A DNA stretch of 64,000 bases from Actinomycetospora corticicola. GTDB lineage: Bacteria; Actinomycetota; Actinomycetes; Mycobacteriales; Pseudonocardiaceae. The number at the start of each line of letters is the position of its first letter. Position 1 is the first letter of the stretch. Shown piece after piece: positions 26,032-35,400 of this stretch. Both the position numbers and the translations under genes were made by a program. Location of the stretch: contig NZ_JACCBN010000001.1 of NCBI RefSeq assembly GCF_013409505.1, positions 5,642,001-5,706,000 of the forward strand, read 5' to 3'. The notes below the pieces were generated by a model. That model did not search any database, was not told the DNA's origin, and saw nothing but the letters and a program-made list of their open reading frames with translations.

Positions 26032-27038
26032 CCCGACCGACCGGCTCGTCCCACCGGACGCGCCCGCCCGCCCGCGAGGCGGACGGCGACCGGTCGGACC
26101 GGGGTGCCGGCGCGGCCGCCGAAGGGCGCCGCTCCCGGCGTCGCGGTGAGCCGCTGGCCGCCTCGTGGACGCCGTCGGGACGCGCAGCAGCGTCGGGGAC
26201 GCCCTCCCGGTCCCGTCGCGGGACGCTCGCCGCGCTCGCCGTCGTGCTGCTGGCCCTGACCGGCTTCGTGGTCGTGCGGTTCCTGACGCCGAGCGCCGAG
26301 ACCACCGACGTGCGCTCGCCCGCCGCGGCGGCCGAGCAGGGGCCCGTCGTCGGGGAGGCACCGTCCGGCGGGGACTTCGCCGGCGTCGACATCCCCACCG
26401 CGGAACTGCCGGCCGGGGGCGACTTCCCGGTGTCGGGGAAGGGCACGTGGCGGGTGGTGCCGGGCGCGACCCCGCAGGTCGGGACCGGGCGGGTCTACAC
26501 GTACACCGTCGAGGTGGAGGACGGGGCGGTGCTCGCCGAGGGCGACGCCGCGTTCGCCACCGCGGTCGACGCGACCCTCGACGATCCCCGCAGCTGGACC
26601 GGCAGCGGCCAGATCGCGCTCCGCCGCGTCGACGCCGCGGCAGGTGTGGTCCCCGACTTCCGGATCAGCCTCACCTCGCAGCTCACCACCCGTGCGCAGT
26701 GCGGCTACCAGATCCGCTACGAGGCCTCGTGCTGGAAGTCCGACATCGGACGCGTGCTGATCAACGGGTCGCGCTGGGTGCGCGGGGCCGCCGCCTTCGA
26801 GGGGCAGCTGGGGCTCTACCGCCAGTACGCCATCAACCACGAGGTCGGGCACGTCTTCCGCAACCAGCACGTGCCCTGCCCGGCGGGCGGCGCGCTGGCG
26901 CCGGTGATGATGCAGCAGAGCTTCGGCGTGTCGAACGACTACCTCGCGCAGCTCACCGACGACAACCCGCAGGGCATCCAGATCCCCCGCGACGGCAAGG
27001 TCTGCCGGCCGAACGCCTGGCCGAACCCGGTCCGCTGA
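26028..27038 (+). CDS. DUF3152 membrane-anchored zinc-metalloprotease-like protein
   Basis: 336 residues from GTG 26028, overlapping the hydrolase stop. A long basic cytosolic N-terminus is followed by one transmembrane helix at about 65-85 (RGTLAALAVVLLALTGFVVV). The secreted DUF3152 domain occupies about 125-335. It ends with INHEVGHVFRNQHVPCP, an HExxHxxxxxH zinc-metalloprotease-type motif, followed by MMQQSFGVSNDY, reminiscent of the Met-turn of metzincins. Cys pairs (AQCGYQIRYEASCW, VPCP, KVCRP) suggest disulfides. No substrate is known. It belongs to the conserved block with moeZ (Rv3207c type). Confidence 0.82.
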   Translation: MTRPTGSSHRTRPPAREADGDRSDRGAGAAAEGRRSRRRGEPLAASWTPSGRAAASGTPSRSRRGTLAALAVVLLALTGFVVVRFLTPSAETTDVRSPAAAAEQGPVVGEAPSGGDFAGVDIPTAELPAGGDFPVSGKGTWRVVPGATPQVGTGRVYTYTVEVEDGAVLAEGDAAFATAVDATLDDPRSWTGSGQIALRRVDAAAGVVPDFRISLTSQLTTRAQCGYQIRYEASCWKSDIGRVLINGSRWVRGAAAFEGQLGLYRQYAINHEVGHVFRNQHVPCPAGGALAPVMMQQSFGVSNDYLAQLTDDNPQGIQIPRDGKVCRPNAWPNPVR

Positions 27039-27128
27039 GACCGCGACCGCACCCGTCGTCGGGAACACGCGACCGGGACGTGCGGTTGAATCGGACCGAG
27101 CAGTCGTCCTAGAGGAGCTGAACGCGCG

Positions 27129-28304
27129 ATGGCAACCCTGCCGCCCCTGGTGGAACCGGCCGCCGAGCTGACGAAGGAGGAGGTCGCCCGCTACTCGCGG
27201 CACCTCATCATCCCCGACGTGGGCGTCGACGGTCAGAAGCGCCTGAAGAACGCGAAGGTCCTGGTGGTCGGCGCGGGTGGCCTCGGCAGCCCGGCCCTGC
27301 TGTACCTGGCCGCCGCCGGCGTGGGCACGCTGGGCATCGTCGACTTCGACGTCGTCGACGAGTCGAACCTGCAGCGCCAGGTCATCCACGGCCAGTCCGA
27401 CGTGGGCAAGCCGAAGGCGCAGTCGGCGAAGGAGTCGGTCGCCGAGATCAACCCGTTCGTCACGGTGAACCTGCACGAGCAGGCGCTGGACTCGTCGAAC
27501 GCGCTGGACATCTTCCGCGACTACGACCTGATCCTCGACGGCACCGACAACTTCGCCACCCGCTACCTGGTGAACGACGCCGCGGTGCTGCTCGGCAAGC
27601 CCTACGTGTGGGGCTCGATCTTCCGCTTCGAGGGCCAGGTCTCGGTGTTCTGGGAGGACGCCCCGAACGGGCAGGGCCTCAACTACCGGCACCTCTACCC
27701 CGAGCCCCCGCCGCCGGGCATGGTCCCGTCGTGCGCCGAGGGCGGCGTGCTGGGCGTGTTGTGCGCGTCGATCGGCTCGATCATGGTCACCGAGGCGATC
27801 AAGCTGATCTGCGGCATCGGCGACACCCTGCTCGGTCGGCTCAAGATCTACGACGCCCTCGACATGGAGTACCGCGAGGTCAAGATCCGGCGCGACCCGA
27901 ACGCCGTCGAGATCACCGAGCTGATCGACTACGAGGCCTTCTGCGGCGTCGTGTCCGACGAGGCGCAGTCGGCCGCCGCCGGGCACACCATCACCGCGGT
28001 GGAGCTCAAGGAGAAGATCGACGCGGGCGACAAGTTCGAGCTGATCGACGTCCGTGAGCCCCACGAGTGGGAGATCGTCCGCATCCCGGGCGCCAAGCTC
28101 ATCCCGAAGGACAAGATCCTCTCGGGTGAGGCGTTCGCCGAGATCCCGCAGGACCGCCAGACGATCCTGTACTGCAAGTCGGGGGTGCGCTCCGCCGAGG
28201 CGCTCGCGGCCCTGCAGAACGCCGGGTTCTCCAACGCCGTGCACGTGGGCGGCGGCGTGACCGGGTGGGCCCAGCAGGTCGACACCTCCCTGCCGACGTA
28301 CTGA
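27129..28304 (+). CDS. moeZ: Adenylyltransferase/sulfurtransferase MoeZ
   Basis: 391 residues. An N-terminal MoeB/E1-like domain (about 15-255) has RYSRHLIIPDVG, the nucleotide-binding GAGGLGSPALLYLAAAGVG, and DGTDNFATRYLVNDA. A C-terminal rhodanese domain (about 285-388) has the active-site loop ILYCKSGVRSAEAL. It adenylates the C-terminal Gly-Gly of sulfur-carrier proteins (CysO, MoaD or ThiS types) and transfers sulfur to form the thiocarboxylate. The paired CxxC zinc motifs of E. coli MoeB are not complete, as in mycobacterial MoeZ. A perfect terminator follows 10 bp after the stop. Confidence 0.94.
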   Translation: MATLPPLVEPAAELTKEEVARYSRHLIIPDVGVDGQKRLKNAKVLVVGAGGLGSPALLYLAAAGVGTLGIVDFDVVDESNLQRQVIHGQSDVGKPKAQSAKESVAEINPFVTVNLHEQALDSSNALDIFRDYDLILDGTDNFATRYLVNDAAVLLGKPYVWGSIFRFEGQVSVFWEDAPNGQGLNYRHLYPEPPPPGMVPSCAEGGVLGVLCASIGSIMVTEAIKLICGIGDTLLGRLKIYDALDMEYREVKIRRDPNAVEITELIDYEAFCGVVSDEAQSAAAGHTITAVELKEKIDAGDKFELIDVREPHEWEIVRIPGAKLIPKDKILSGEAFAEIPQDRQTILYCKSGVRSAEALAALQNAGFSNAVHVGGGVTGWAQQVDTSLPTY

Positions 28305-28314
28305 GTCGCACGAT

Positions 28315-28350
28315 CGAAGGGCCCCGCCGGAGTTCCGGCGGGGCCCTTCG
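28315..28350. terminator. Perfect 16-bp stem terminator after moeZ
   Basis: CGAAGGGCCCCGCCGG, loop AGTT, and the exact complement. It lies between moeZ (+) and dctA (-), which converge, so it probably ends both transcripts. Confidence 0.9.
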
Positions 28351-28366
28351 TGCGTTCGCGAGGGGA

Positions 28367-29791
28367 CTACGCGGACGCCCCCACCGGGGTGCGGTCCTTC
28401 GCGTCCACGTCGTCCTCGCCGCCGTGGGTCTCCTGCTCGATCGCGTCGCGGACGAGCGACGGGTCGTTCAGGGCGGCCTGGAACTTCTCGTCGTCCCGCT
28501 CACCGCACCAACCGGCCACGACCATGACGGCCACGGTGTTGCCGATGACGTTGGTGAGGGCGCGGCCCTCGCTCATGATGCGGTCGATGCCGGCGATGAT
28601 CGCGATACCGATGGCGATCGACTCCACGGTGTAGAACTCTCCGCCGAAGGCCTGCAGCGAGGCGGCCAGCGTGATGAGGCCGGCGCCGGAGACGCCCGCG
28701 GCGCCCTTCGAGGTCAGCAGCATCAGCGCGACGAGGCCGAGCTGGACCCCCCAGGGCAGGTCCTGCCCGCCGGCCTGGGCGATGAACAGGGCCGCCATCG
28801 TGAGGTAGATGCAGGTGCCGTCGAGGTTGAACGAGTACCCGGTCGGCAGCACCATGCTGACCGTCGAGCGGGACGCGCCCGCCGCCTCGAGCTTGGCCAG
28901 CAGCCGGGGGAGCACCGTCTCCGACGACGAGGTGCCGACGATGATGAGGATCTCGTCCTTGATCATCCGGATCAGCTTGAAGACGTTGAAGCCGGAGATG
29001 GCGCAGACCACGAACAGCACGCCGAAGACGAAGATCGCGCAGGTCGCCCAGAAGGTCACCATGAGCGAGAGCAGGTTCGTCAGGCTCTCCCCGCCGAGGG
29101 CGCCGACGGTGTAGGCGATACCGCCGAAGGCCGCGAGCGGCGCCAGGAACATGATCATGCGGATGATGCCGAAGATGACCTTGGCGATGAGGTCGATCCC
29201 GCCGACGACGCGCTTGCGCAGGGCCGGGGCCAGCATCGAGGTCGCGGCGGCCACGAGGATCGCGAGGACGAGGACGCGCAGGATCTCGTTCTCGACGAAC
29301 GGGCCGAGGAAGCTCTCCGGGAGCAGCGTGCCCTGGATGAAGTCCAGCGCGCCGCCGCCCTGGGCGCCCTTCGCGATGTCCTCCTGCGCCTCGGCCAGCG
29401 TGGCCGGGTCCGGCGGGATCTGGGGGAACCCGGCGCCGGGCTGCACGACGTTGACCACGACCAGCCCGAGGCCGAGCGCGATCAGCGTCATGAGCAGGAA
29501 GTAGGCGAGGGCCCGCCCCGCGATGCCGCCCGCCGCGGCCAGGTTGCCGATCGAGGCGATGCCGACGATGACCGTGCAGAAGATGACCGGAGCGGTCACC
29601 ATCTTGATCAGCTGGATGAAGATGTCGGGCAGGACCTTGAGGTCCGAGGCGAAGCCGGGGGCCGTGAAGCCGACGATGATGCCCGCGACGATGCCGACGA
29701 TGACCCAGAACCAGAGCTGCTTGTAGACGCCGCCCCGCTTCGAGCTCGAGGGCGGGGGATCGGTCGGCGGAGCCTGGGTGGTCGTCGACAT
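28367..29791 (-). CDS. dctA: Dicarboxylate/amino acid:cation symporter (DAACS)
   Basis: 474 residues from ATG 29791 with GAGGAG upstream. Family landmarks: FIQLIKMVTAPVIFCTVIVGIAS in the first half, the serine-rich re-entrant loop HP1 GTSSSETVLPRL, TM7 PTGYSFNLDGTCIYLTMAALFIAQ (the NxDG-type Na+/substrate site), HP2 LLTSKGAAGVSGAGLITLA, and DRIMSEGRALTNVIGN in TM8. It would import C4-dicarboxylates (succinate, fumarate, malate) or acidic amino acids with H+ or Na+. The divergent response regulator and a kinase of the citrate/C4-dicarboxylate-sensing family support a dicarboxylate substrate. Confidence 0.88.
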   Translation of the reverse strand: MSTTTQAPPTDPPPSSSKRGGVYKQLWFWVIVGIVAGIIVGFTAPGFASDLKVLPDIFIQLIKMVTAPVIFCTVIVGIASIGNLAAAGGIAGRALAYFLLMTLIALGLGLVVVNVVQPGAGFPQIPPDPATLAEAQEDIAKGAQGGGALDFIQGTLLPESFLGPFVENEILRVLVLAILVAAATSMLAPALRKRVVGGIDLIAKVIFGIIRMIMFLAPLAAFGGIAYTVGALGGESLTNLLSLMVTFWATCAIFVFGVLFVVCAISGFNVFKLIRMIKDEILIIVGTSSSETVLPRLLAKLEAAGASRSTVSMVLPTGYSFNLDGTCIYLTMAALFIAQAGGQDLPWGVQLGLVALMLLTSKGAAGVSGAGLITLAASLQAFGGEFYTVESIAIGIAIIAGIDRIMSEGRALTNVIGNTVAVMVVAGWCGERDDEKFQAALNDPSLVRDAIEQETHGGEDDVDAKDRTPVGASA

Positions 29792-29886
29792 CGGTGTCTC
29801 CTCAACGGTGGAACGTGGTACAGCTCTCAGGCGGTGACGTGAGGTTAGGAACACCGTGCCCTCCACACCCAGGTCACACGCCCGGA

Positions 29887-29904
29887 ACTTGAGGAACACT
29901 TGAG
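29887..29904. promoter_or_regulatory. Direct repeats upstream of the response-regulator gene
   Basis: ACTTGAG occurs twice with an 11-bp period (29887 and 29898), just before ATG 29911 and in the divergent dctA promoter region. OmpR-family regulators bind head-to-tail repeats with this spacing, so it is a candidate autoregulatory and dctA-control site. Confidence 0.45.
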
Positions 29905-29910
29905 CCAGCG

Positions 29911-30594
29911 ATGAAGGTCTTGCTCGTCGAGGACACCGCACCGGTGCGGGACGCACTGGCGAAGGTGCTGCGCGCCCAGGGCTGGCGGGTGGGCACCGCG
30001 TCGACCGGCGTGTCGGCGGTCGAGATGGTCGCGGACACCGCCGACCCGCCCGACCTCGTCCTGCTCGACCTCGGGCTGCCCGACCTCGACGGCATCGAGG
30101 TCTGCCGGCGGATCCGCGGGCGCTCGACGGTGCCGATCATCGCGGTGACCGCCCGCGGCCACGACAGCGCCCGCGTGATGGGTCTGCGCAGTGGCGCCGA
30201 CGACTACGTGGTCAAGCCGTTCTCGATCGACGAGCTGCTCGCCCGCATCGAGGCCGTGATGCGGCGCGTGTCCGGCCACGCCCTCGCCTCCACGATCACG
30301 GCGGGGCCCCTCGAGGTCGACCTGGGCGCCCGGTCGGTGCGGGTCGACGGCACCGAGATCGCGCTGCGCCGCAAGGAGTTCGACCTGCTCGCCGCGCTCG
30401 CCCGGCGGGAGGGCCGGGTGGCCAGCCGGGAGGAGCTGCTGGACGACGTCTGGGGCCTCGCCCCCGACGACCACGGCGCCGACGCGGGCGGACGCACCCT
30501 CGAGGTGCACGTCGCCGCGCTGCGCTCACGCCTGGGCGTCCCCGGCCTCGTGGTCACCGTGCGGGGCGTGGGCTACCGGCTCGCGAGCACCTGA
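29911..30594 (+). CDS. OmpR-family response regulator of the dicarboxylate locus
   Basis: 227 residues. The receiver (1-120) has the acidic pair ED near the start (LLVEDTAP), phospho-acceptor Asp in LVLLDLGLPDLDG at about 51, a Thr in AVTARG and the Lys in YVVKPFS. The C-terminal winged helix (about 130-225) has RRKEFDLLAALARREGRVASREELLDDVW and VVTVRGVGYRLAS. All phosphorylation residues are intact. It is divergent from dctA and convergent with the sensor kinase gene, overlapping the latter's 3' end by 69 bp. The combination with a DcuS/CitA-type kinase is unusual, since those kinases normally pair with CitB-type regulators. Confidence 0.9.
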   Translation: MKVLLVEDTAPVRDALAKVLRAQGWRVGTASTGVSAVEMVADTADPPDLVLLDLGLPDLDGIEVCRRIRGRSTVPIIAVTARGHDSARVMGLRSGADDYVVKPFSIDELLARIEAVMRRVSGHALASTITAGPLEVDLGARSVRVDGTEIALRRKEFDLLAALARREGRVASREELLDDVWGLAPDDHGADAGGRTLEVHVAALRSRLGVPGLVVTVRGVGYRLAST

Positions 30595-32283
30595 GGGAGC
30601 CGCACCCGACGGGGACACCGCGGGCAGCACGACGACGAAGCCGGTGCCGGTCCCGTCCACCCCGGGACCCGTCGTCACCGTGCCGCCGCGGCGCTCCACC
30701 ACGCGCGCGACGAGGGCGAGCCCGAGACCCCGCGGACCGGTCTTCCCGGTCTGCCGGCCCCCGTCGTCGGTTCCCTTGGTCGACCAGCCGGCCGTGAACG
30801 CCGCCGCGGGGTCGGCCAGCCCCGGCCCGTCGTCGGCCACCCGGATCGTCAGCCCGTCGTCGGCGTCGGCGAGCGCCAGCTCGACCACGCCCCGGCCCGC
30901 CGTCGCGAGGACGGCGTCGAGGGCGTTGTCCACGAGGTTCCCGACGACCGTGACGAGGTCGTCGGTGCCGTCGGTGTGCGCGGTCCGGCCGGTGATGCGC
31001 AGGTCGACGCCGCGGTCGCGCGCGTCGGTCGCCTTGTCGAGCACCAGCGCGGCGAGGGCGGGGTCGGCGATGCGCTCGCGCAGGTCGGCGCCGAGGTCGG
31101 CGAGGTCGCGGGTCCAGCGCACGGCGAGCTCGCGGGCGTCGTCGTGGGCCCCGAGCTCGATGAGCGTCGAGACCGCCTGCAGGTGGTTGGCGTGCTCGTG
31201 GGCCTGGAAGCGCAGCGCCCCGGCGACCGAGCGCGCATCGTCGAGGGCGCGCATCACCTGCTCGACCTCCGTGCGGTCCCGCAGCGTGATCACCCACGAG
31301 TCGTCCGTGAGCGTCCGGTTCACCAGCAGCAGCCGCTCGCCCACGAGCAGCGACTCGTCCGACACCGTGCTCGGGTCGGCCAGCCGCGCCGCCAGGGCCG
31401 GGTCCACCCCCAGCTCGGCGAGGGTCCTCCCGACGGCGGGTCCGGGCACCTCGAGCAGGCGCATCGCCTCGTCGTTGACCACCACCACGCGATCGGCGGC
31501 GTCCAGCACGAGCAGCCCCTCGCGGATCGCGTGCAGCACCGCCTCGTGGTGGCGGTGCAGCGCGGTGATCTCGGACGGTTCGAGGCCGAGCGTGTCGCGG
31601 CGCACCCGCCGGGCGGCGAGCAGCGCGAGACCGGTGCCGATCCCGATCGCCGCGACCGCTCCGAGGGCCAGGTAGCCGAGCTCGCGCAGCACCCGGGAGA
31701 AGACGTCGACGCGCAGCAGCCCCACCGCCACCATCCCGACGACGGGTCCGCCCGGCGCGGCGCGCACCGGGACGATCGCCCGCACGGACGGCCCGAGCGT
31801 GCCCGGGAACGTCTCGACCAGCGTCTCCCCGCGGGCGGCGGGGAGGAAGGTGCCCTGGTAGGTCTGCCCGATGAGGGCCCGGTCGGGGTGGGTGAGCCGG
31901 GTGCCGTCGGGCGTCATCACGGTGACGAAGGAGGCGTCGGCATCGACCCGGACCGCCTCGGCGGAGGGCTCGAGGCGCGCGACGTCGCGTGCCGCGACGG
32001 CCTCCGGCACGCCCGGGGCGACGGCGAGCGTGGTCGCGAGCCCGAGCATCCGGGCGGCCTCGTCGTCCTCGACCAGCGTTCGGGTGCTGACCGCGCTGAC
32101 GCCCGCCGCGATCAGCACGGTCAGCAGGACCGTCACCAGTTCGACGACCAGGAGGCGTCGGACGAGGCGGGAACGGCGGCGGGGTGCGGGCACCCGGAAA
32201 CCGTGACGGTGCCCACCGGGCACCCGCAAGTCCGGCCACGATGCTCCGAACCGTGACAAACAACCGGGAGGAATCGGACGCAT
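30526..32283 (-). CDS. DcuS/CitA-type sensor histidine kinase
   Basis: About 585 residues if ATG 32283 is used; GTG 32223 or 32193 are alternatives, all before TM1. TM1 (LLVVELVTVLLTVLIAAGVSAV) and TM2 (LGYLALGAVAAIGIGTGLAL) flank a PASp/sCache-like sensor of about 130 residues with TPDGTRLTHPDRALIGQTYQG. A cytosolic PAS domain follows. The H-box FQAHEHANHLQAVSTLIEL at about 360 is the DcuS/CitA (HEHANKLH-like) type. The ATPase domain has VVGNLVDNALDAV, ADDGPGL and GPRGLGLALVARVVERRGG. It senses extracellular citrate or C4-dicarboxylates by family analogy. The last ~23 codons lie antisense to the response regulator. Confidence 0.88.
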   Translation of the reverse strand: MRPIPPGCLSRFGASWPDLRVPGGHRHGFRVPAPRRRSRLVRRLLVVELVTVLLTVLIAAGVSAVSTRTLVEDDEAARMLGLATTLAVAPGVPEAVAARDVARLEPSAEAVRVDADASFVTVMTPDGTRLTHPDRALIGQTYQGTFLPAARGETLVETFPGTLGPSVRAIVPVRAAPGGPVVGMVAVGLLRVDVFSRVLRELGYLALGAVAAIGIGTGLALLAARRVRRDTLGLEPSEITALHRHHEAVLHAIREGLLVLDAADRVVVVNDEAMRLLEVPGPAVGRTLAELGVDPALAARLADPSTVSDESLLVGERLLLVNRTLTDDSWVITLRDRTEVEQVMRALDDARSVAGALRFQAHEHANHLQAVSTLIELGAHDDARELAVRWTRDLADLGADLRERIADPALAALVLDKATDARDRGVDLRITGRTAHTDGTDDLVTVVGNLVDNALDAVLATAGRGVVELALADADDGLTIRVADDGPGLADPAAAFTAGWSTKGTDDGGRQTGKTGPRGLGLALVARVVERRGGTVTTGPGVDGTGTGFVVVLPAVSPSGAAPSGAREPVAHAPHGDHEAGDAQA

Positions 32284-32410
32284 CGCCCGAGCGAGATGAC
32301 CGACCGTGAACTGGCACTGTCGGGCCTTCACGACGTGACCGGAACGAGATGTCACACTGCGGACACGGTCACGGTGCGTGGCCGCGTCGAGGGCGATGGG
32401 GGGAACGCAC

Positions 32411-35400
32411 GTGGCACGTCGGTCGGGCCCGGAGCGCTCCGGCACGTCGTTCGGGACGTGGCTCGTGGTCGTCGTGCTCGGCCTGCTCGTGGCGACGGTG
32501 CTCGGCGTGACCGGCCTGGTCAACGCGACGATCGGCAACGACGCGAACCACGACCAGGGCGACAGCGCGGCCGTGCCGCCCACGGTGTCCCGCGGCGGGA
32601 CCTTCGTCGACGGACGCGTCGACCCGGCGCGCTCGACGGGCCTCCCGCCGCGCACCATCGCGCTGACCTTCGACGACGGGCCGGACCCGACCTGGACCCC
32701 GCAGATCCTCGCGGTCCTCGCGAAGCACCGGGTGCCGGGCACGTTCTTCGTCGTCGGGTCGCTCGGCGTGCGCCACCCCGACCTCCTGCGCCAGATCCGC
32801 GCCTCCGGCAGCGAGATCGGCATCCACACGTTCACCCACGCCGACCTCTCCCAGGTCCCGCGCTGGCGCCTCGAACGGGAGCTCGGCGAGACCCAGCTCG
32901 CGATCGCCGGGGCCACCGGCGAGACCACCTACCTCATCCGCCCCCCCTACTCCTCCACGCCCGACGCGATCGACGACCGCGCCTACGAGGCCGTGCTCGA
33001 GTCCGGGCAGGACGGCTACGTCAACGTCTTCACCGACGTCGACGGCGAGGACTGGCAGCGCCCCGGCGTCGACGCGATCGTCCGCAACGCGACGCCCGCG
33101 AACGGCGTCGGCGCGACCGTCCTGCTCCACGACGCCGGCGGCGACCGCTCGCAGACCGTCGCCGCGCTCGACCGGCTCATCCCCGAGCTGCAGGCGCAGG
33201 GCTACCGCTTCGACACCGTGACCGGCGCCGTCGGCGCCCCCTCGGCCCACGCCCCCGCCTCCGAGCGCGACCGGCTCGTCGGCGGCGGTCTGGTCGGCGC
33301 CGTCGACCTCGCCACCGGCACCGTCCGCGTGCTGCAGGTGCTGCTCATCGGGGTCGGGCTCGTCGTCGTGCTCCGGCTGCTGCTGACGCTCGTCGTCGCC
33401 CGCCGCCACGCCCGCCGTCGTCGGGATCCCGCCTTCTCGTGGGGGCCGCCGCCGACCGCGCCGCCGCCGGTGTCGGTGATCGTCCCGGCCTACAACGAGA
33501 CCGAGAACATCGAGGCCACGCTGCGCTCGATCCTCGCGAACGACCACCCGCTGGAGATCCTCGTCGTCGACGACGGGTCCACCGACGGGACCGCGGAGCT
33601 CGTCGAGTCCCTCGGGCTGCCCGCGGTGCGGGTGATCCGGCAGCCCAACAGCGGCAAGCCGATCGCGCTCAACACCGGCGTCGCGCGGGCGAAGCACGAC
33701 CTCGTCGTCATGATGGACGGCGACACGGTGTTCCAGCCGGACACGATCGCCCACCTCGTGGCCCCGTTCGCGGACCCGGGGATCGGGGCCGTCGCAGGCA
33801 ACGTCAAGGTCGCCAACCGGGCCGCGCTCATCCCGCGCCTGCAGCACATCGAGTACGTGGTCGGGTTCGGTGTCGACCGGCGCGTGCAGGACACGATGCG
33901 CGCCATCACGACGATCCCCGGCGCGGCCGGGGCGTTCCGCCGCGCGGCGGTGCTCGAGGTCGGCGGCCTCTCGCTCGACACCCTCGCCGAGGACACCGAC
34001 CTGACGATCGCGCTCGGCCGTGCGGGCTGGCGGGTCGTCTACGAGGAGCGGGCGATCGCCTGGACCGAGGCGCCGACCACGCTCTCCCAGCTGTGGCGGC
34101 AGCGCTACCGGTGGACCTACGGGACGATGCAGGCGGTCTGGAAGCACCGCCGCTCGCTGCGGGAACGCGGCGCCTCCGGTCGCACCGGGTGGCTGGGCCT
34201 CGGCCACATCGGGGTCTTCCAGGTGCTGTTCCCGCTGGCCGCGCCGCTGGTCGACCTCTTCTTCGTCTACGGGCTGCTCTTCGGGGACGCCGCGCTGACG
34301 CTGGTGCTGTGGGGCTCGATGCTCGTCGTGCAGACCGCGGCGGCCGCCTACGCGTTCCGGCTCGACGGCGAACCGATGGCGCCGCTCTGGGTCGCCCCCG
34401 TCCAACAGATCCTCTACCGACCGCTGATGTACGCGGTGCTGCTCCGCTCGCTGCTCGCCGCCGTCACCGGCGGTCGGGTGCGGTGGCAGCGGATCCAGCG
34501 GCTCGGAGCCCTGCGGGCCCTCATGCCGGGCCAGGCGGCGCCCGTGCCGGTGCCGGCGGCGGCACCTGCCGGTGCCGGCAATGCGGCACTGCGTGCACCC
34601 GGCGCCAGGAGAGACACACCGTCGAAGCCGGCCGCACCCGTCGTCGTGAAGGACGAGAAGCCGCTCGAGCGGACACGGTGGCTCGACGTGCTCCGGGCGA
34701 TCGCCCTGGTCCGCGTGATCGGCTACCACATCGTCGGCTGGGGCTGGCTGTCCTTCGTCTTCCCCTCGATGGGCGTGATGTTCGCGCTCGGCGGGTCGCT
34801 GATGCTCGCGTCGCTGGCGCGCGCCGAGGCCGTCGACGTGATCGGGCGCCGCCTCAAGCGCCTGCTGCCGCCGTTCTGGCTGTTCGGGCTCCTCGTCGTC
34901 CCGATCATGGTCTGGCACGGCTTCGGGCCCGACGAGACGCCGAACGCGTCCGAGTGGCTGTTCTGGTTCGTGCCGCTGCTCGACCCGCCGGGCAGCGAGT
35001 GGGCCGGGGACGCCACGGTCGTGCTCTGGTACATCCGCACCTACCTGTGGCTGGTGCTGCTGACCCCCGCGCTGCTCTGGGCCTGGCGGCGGCGTCCGGC
35101 CGTGGCGATCACGGTGCCGCTGGCCCTCGTCGCGCTGGACGCGGTGCTGGGCGGGGCGATCCGGGACTTCGGGGCGGTCGGGACGGCGCTGACCGACGCC
35201 TCGATCTTCGCGGGCTGCTGGATGCTCGGGTTCGCGCACCGCGACGGCACGCTGCGCCGCATGCCGTGGGGCTGGGCCCTGCTCGCCGCGGGCGTCGCGA
35301 TCGGCGCCGGGACGGCCTGGGCGCTGGCGAACCCGGCCGGCGACAACGGCATCGACCTCAACGACATCCCGCTCGGCCAGGCGCTCGTGTCGCTCGGTGC

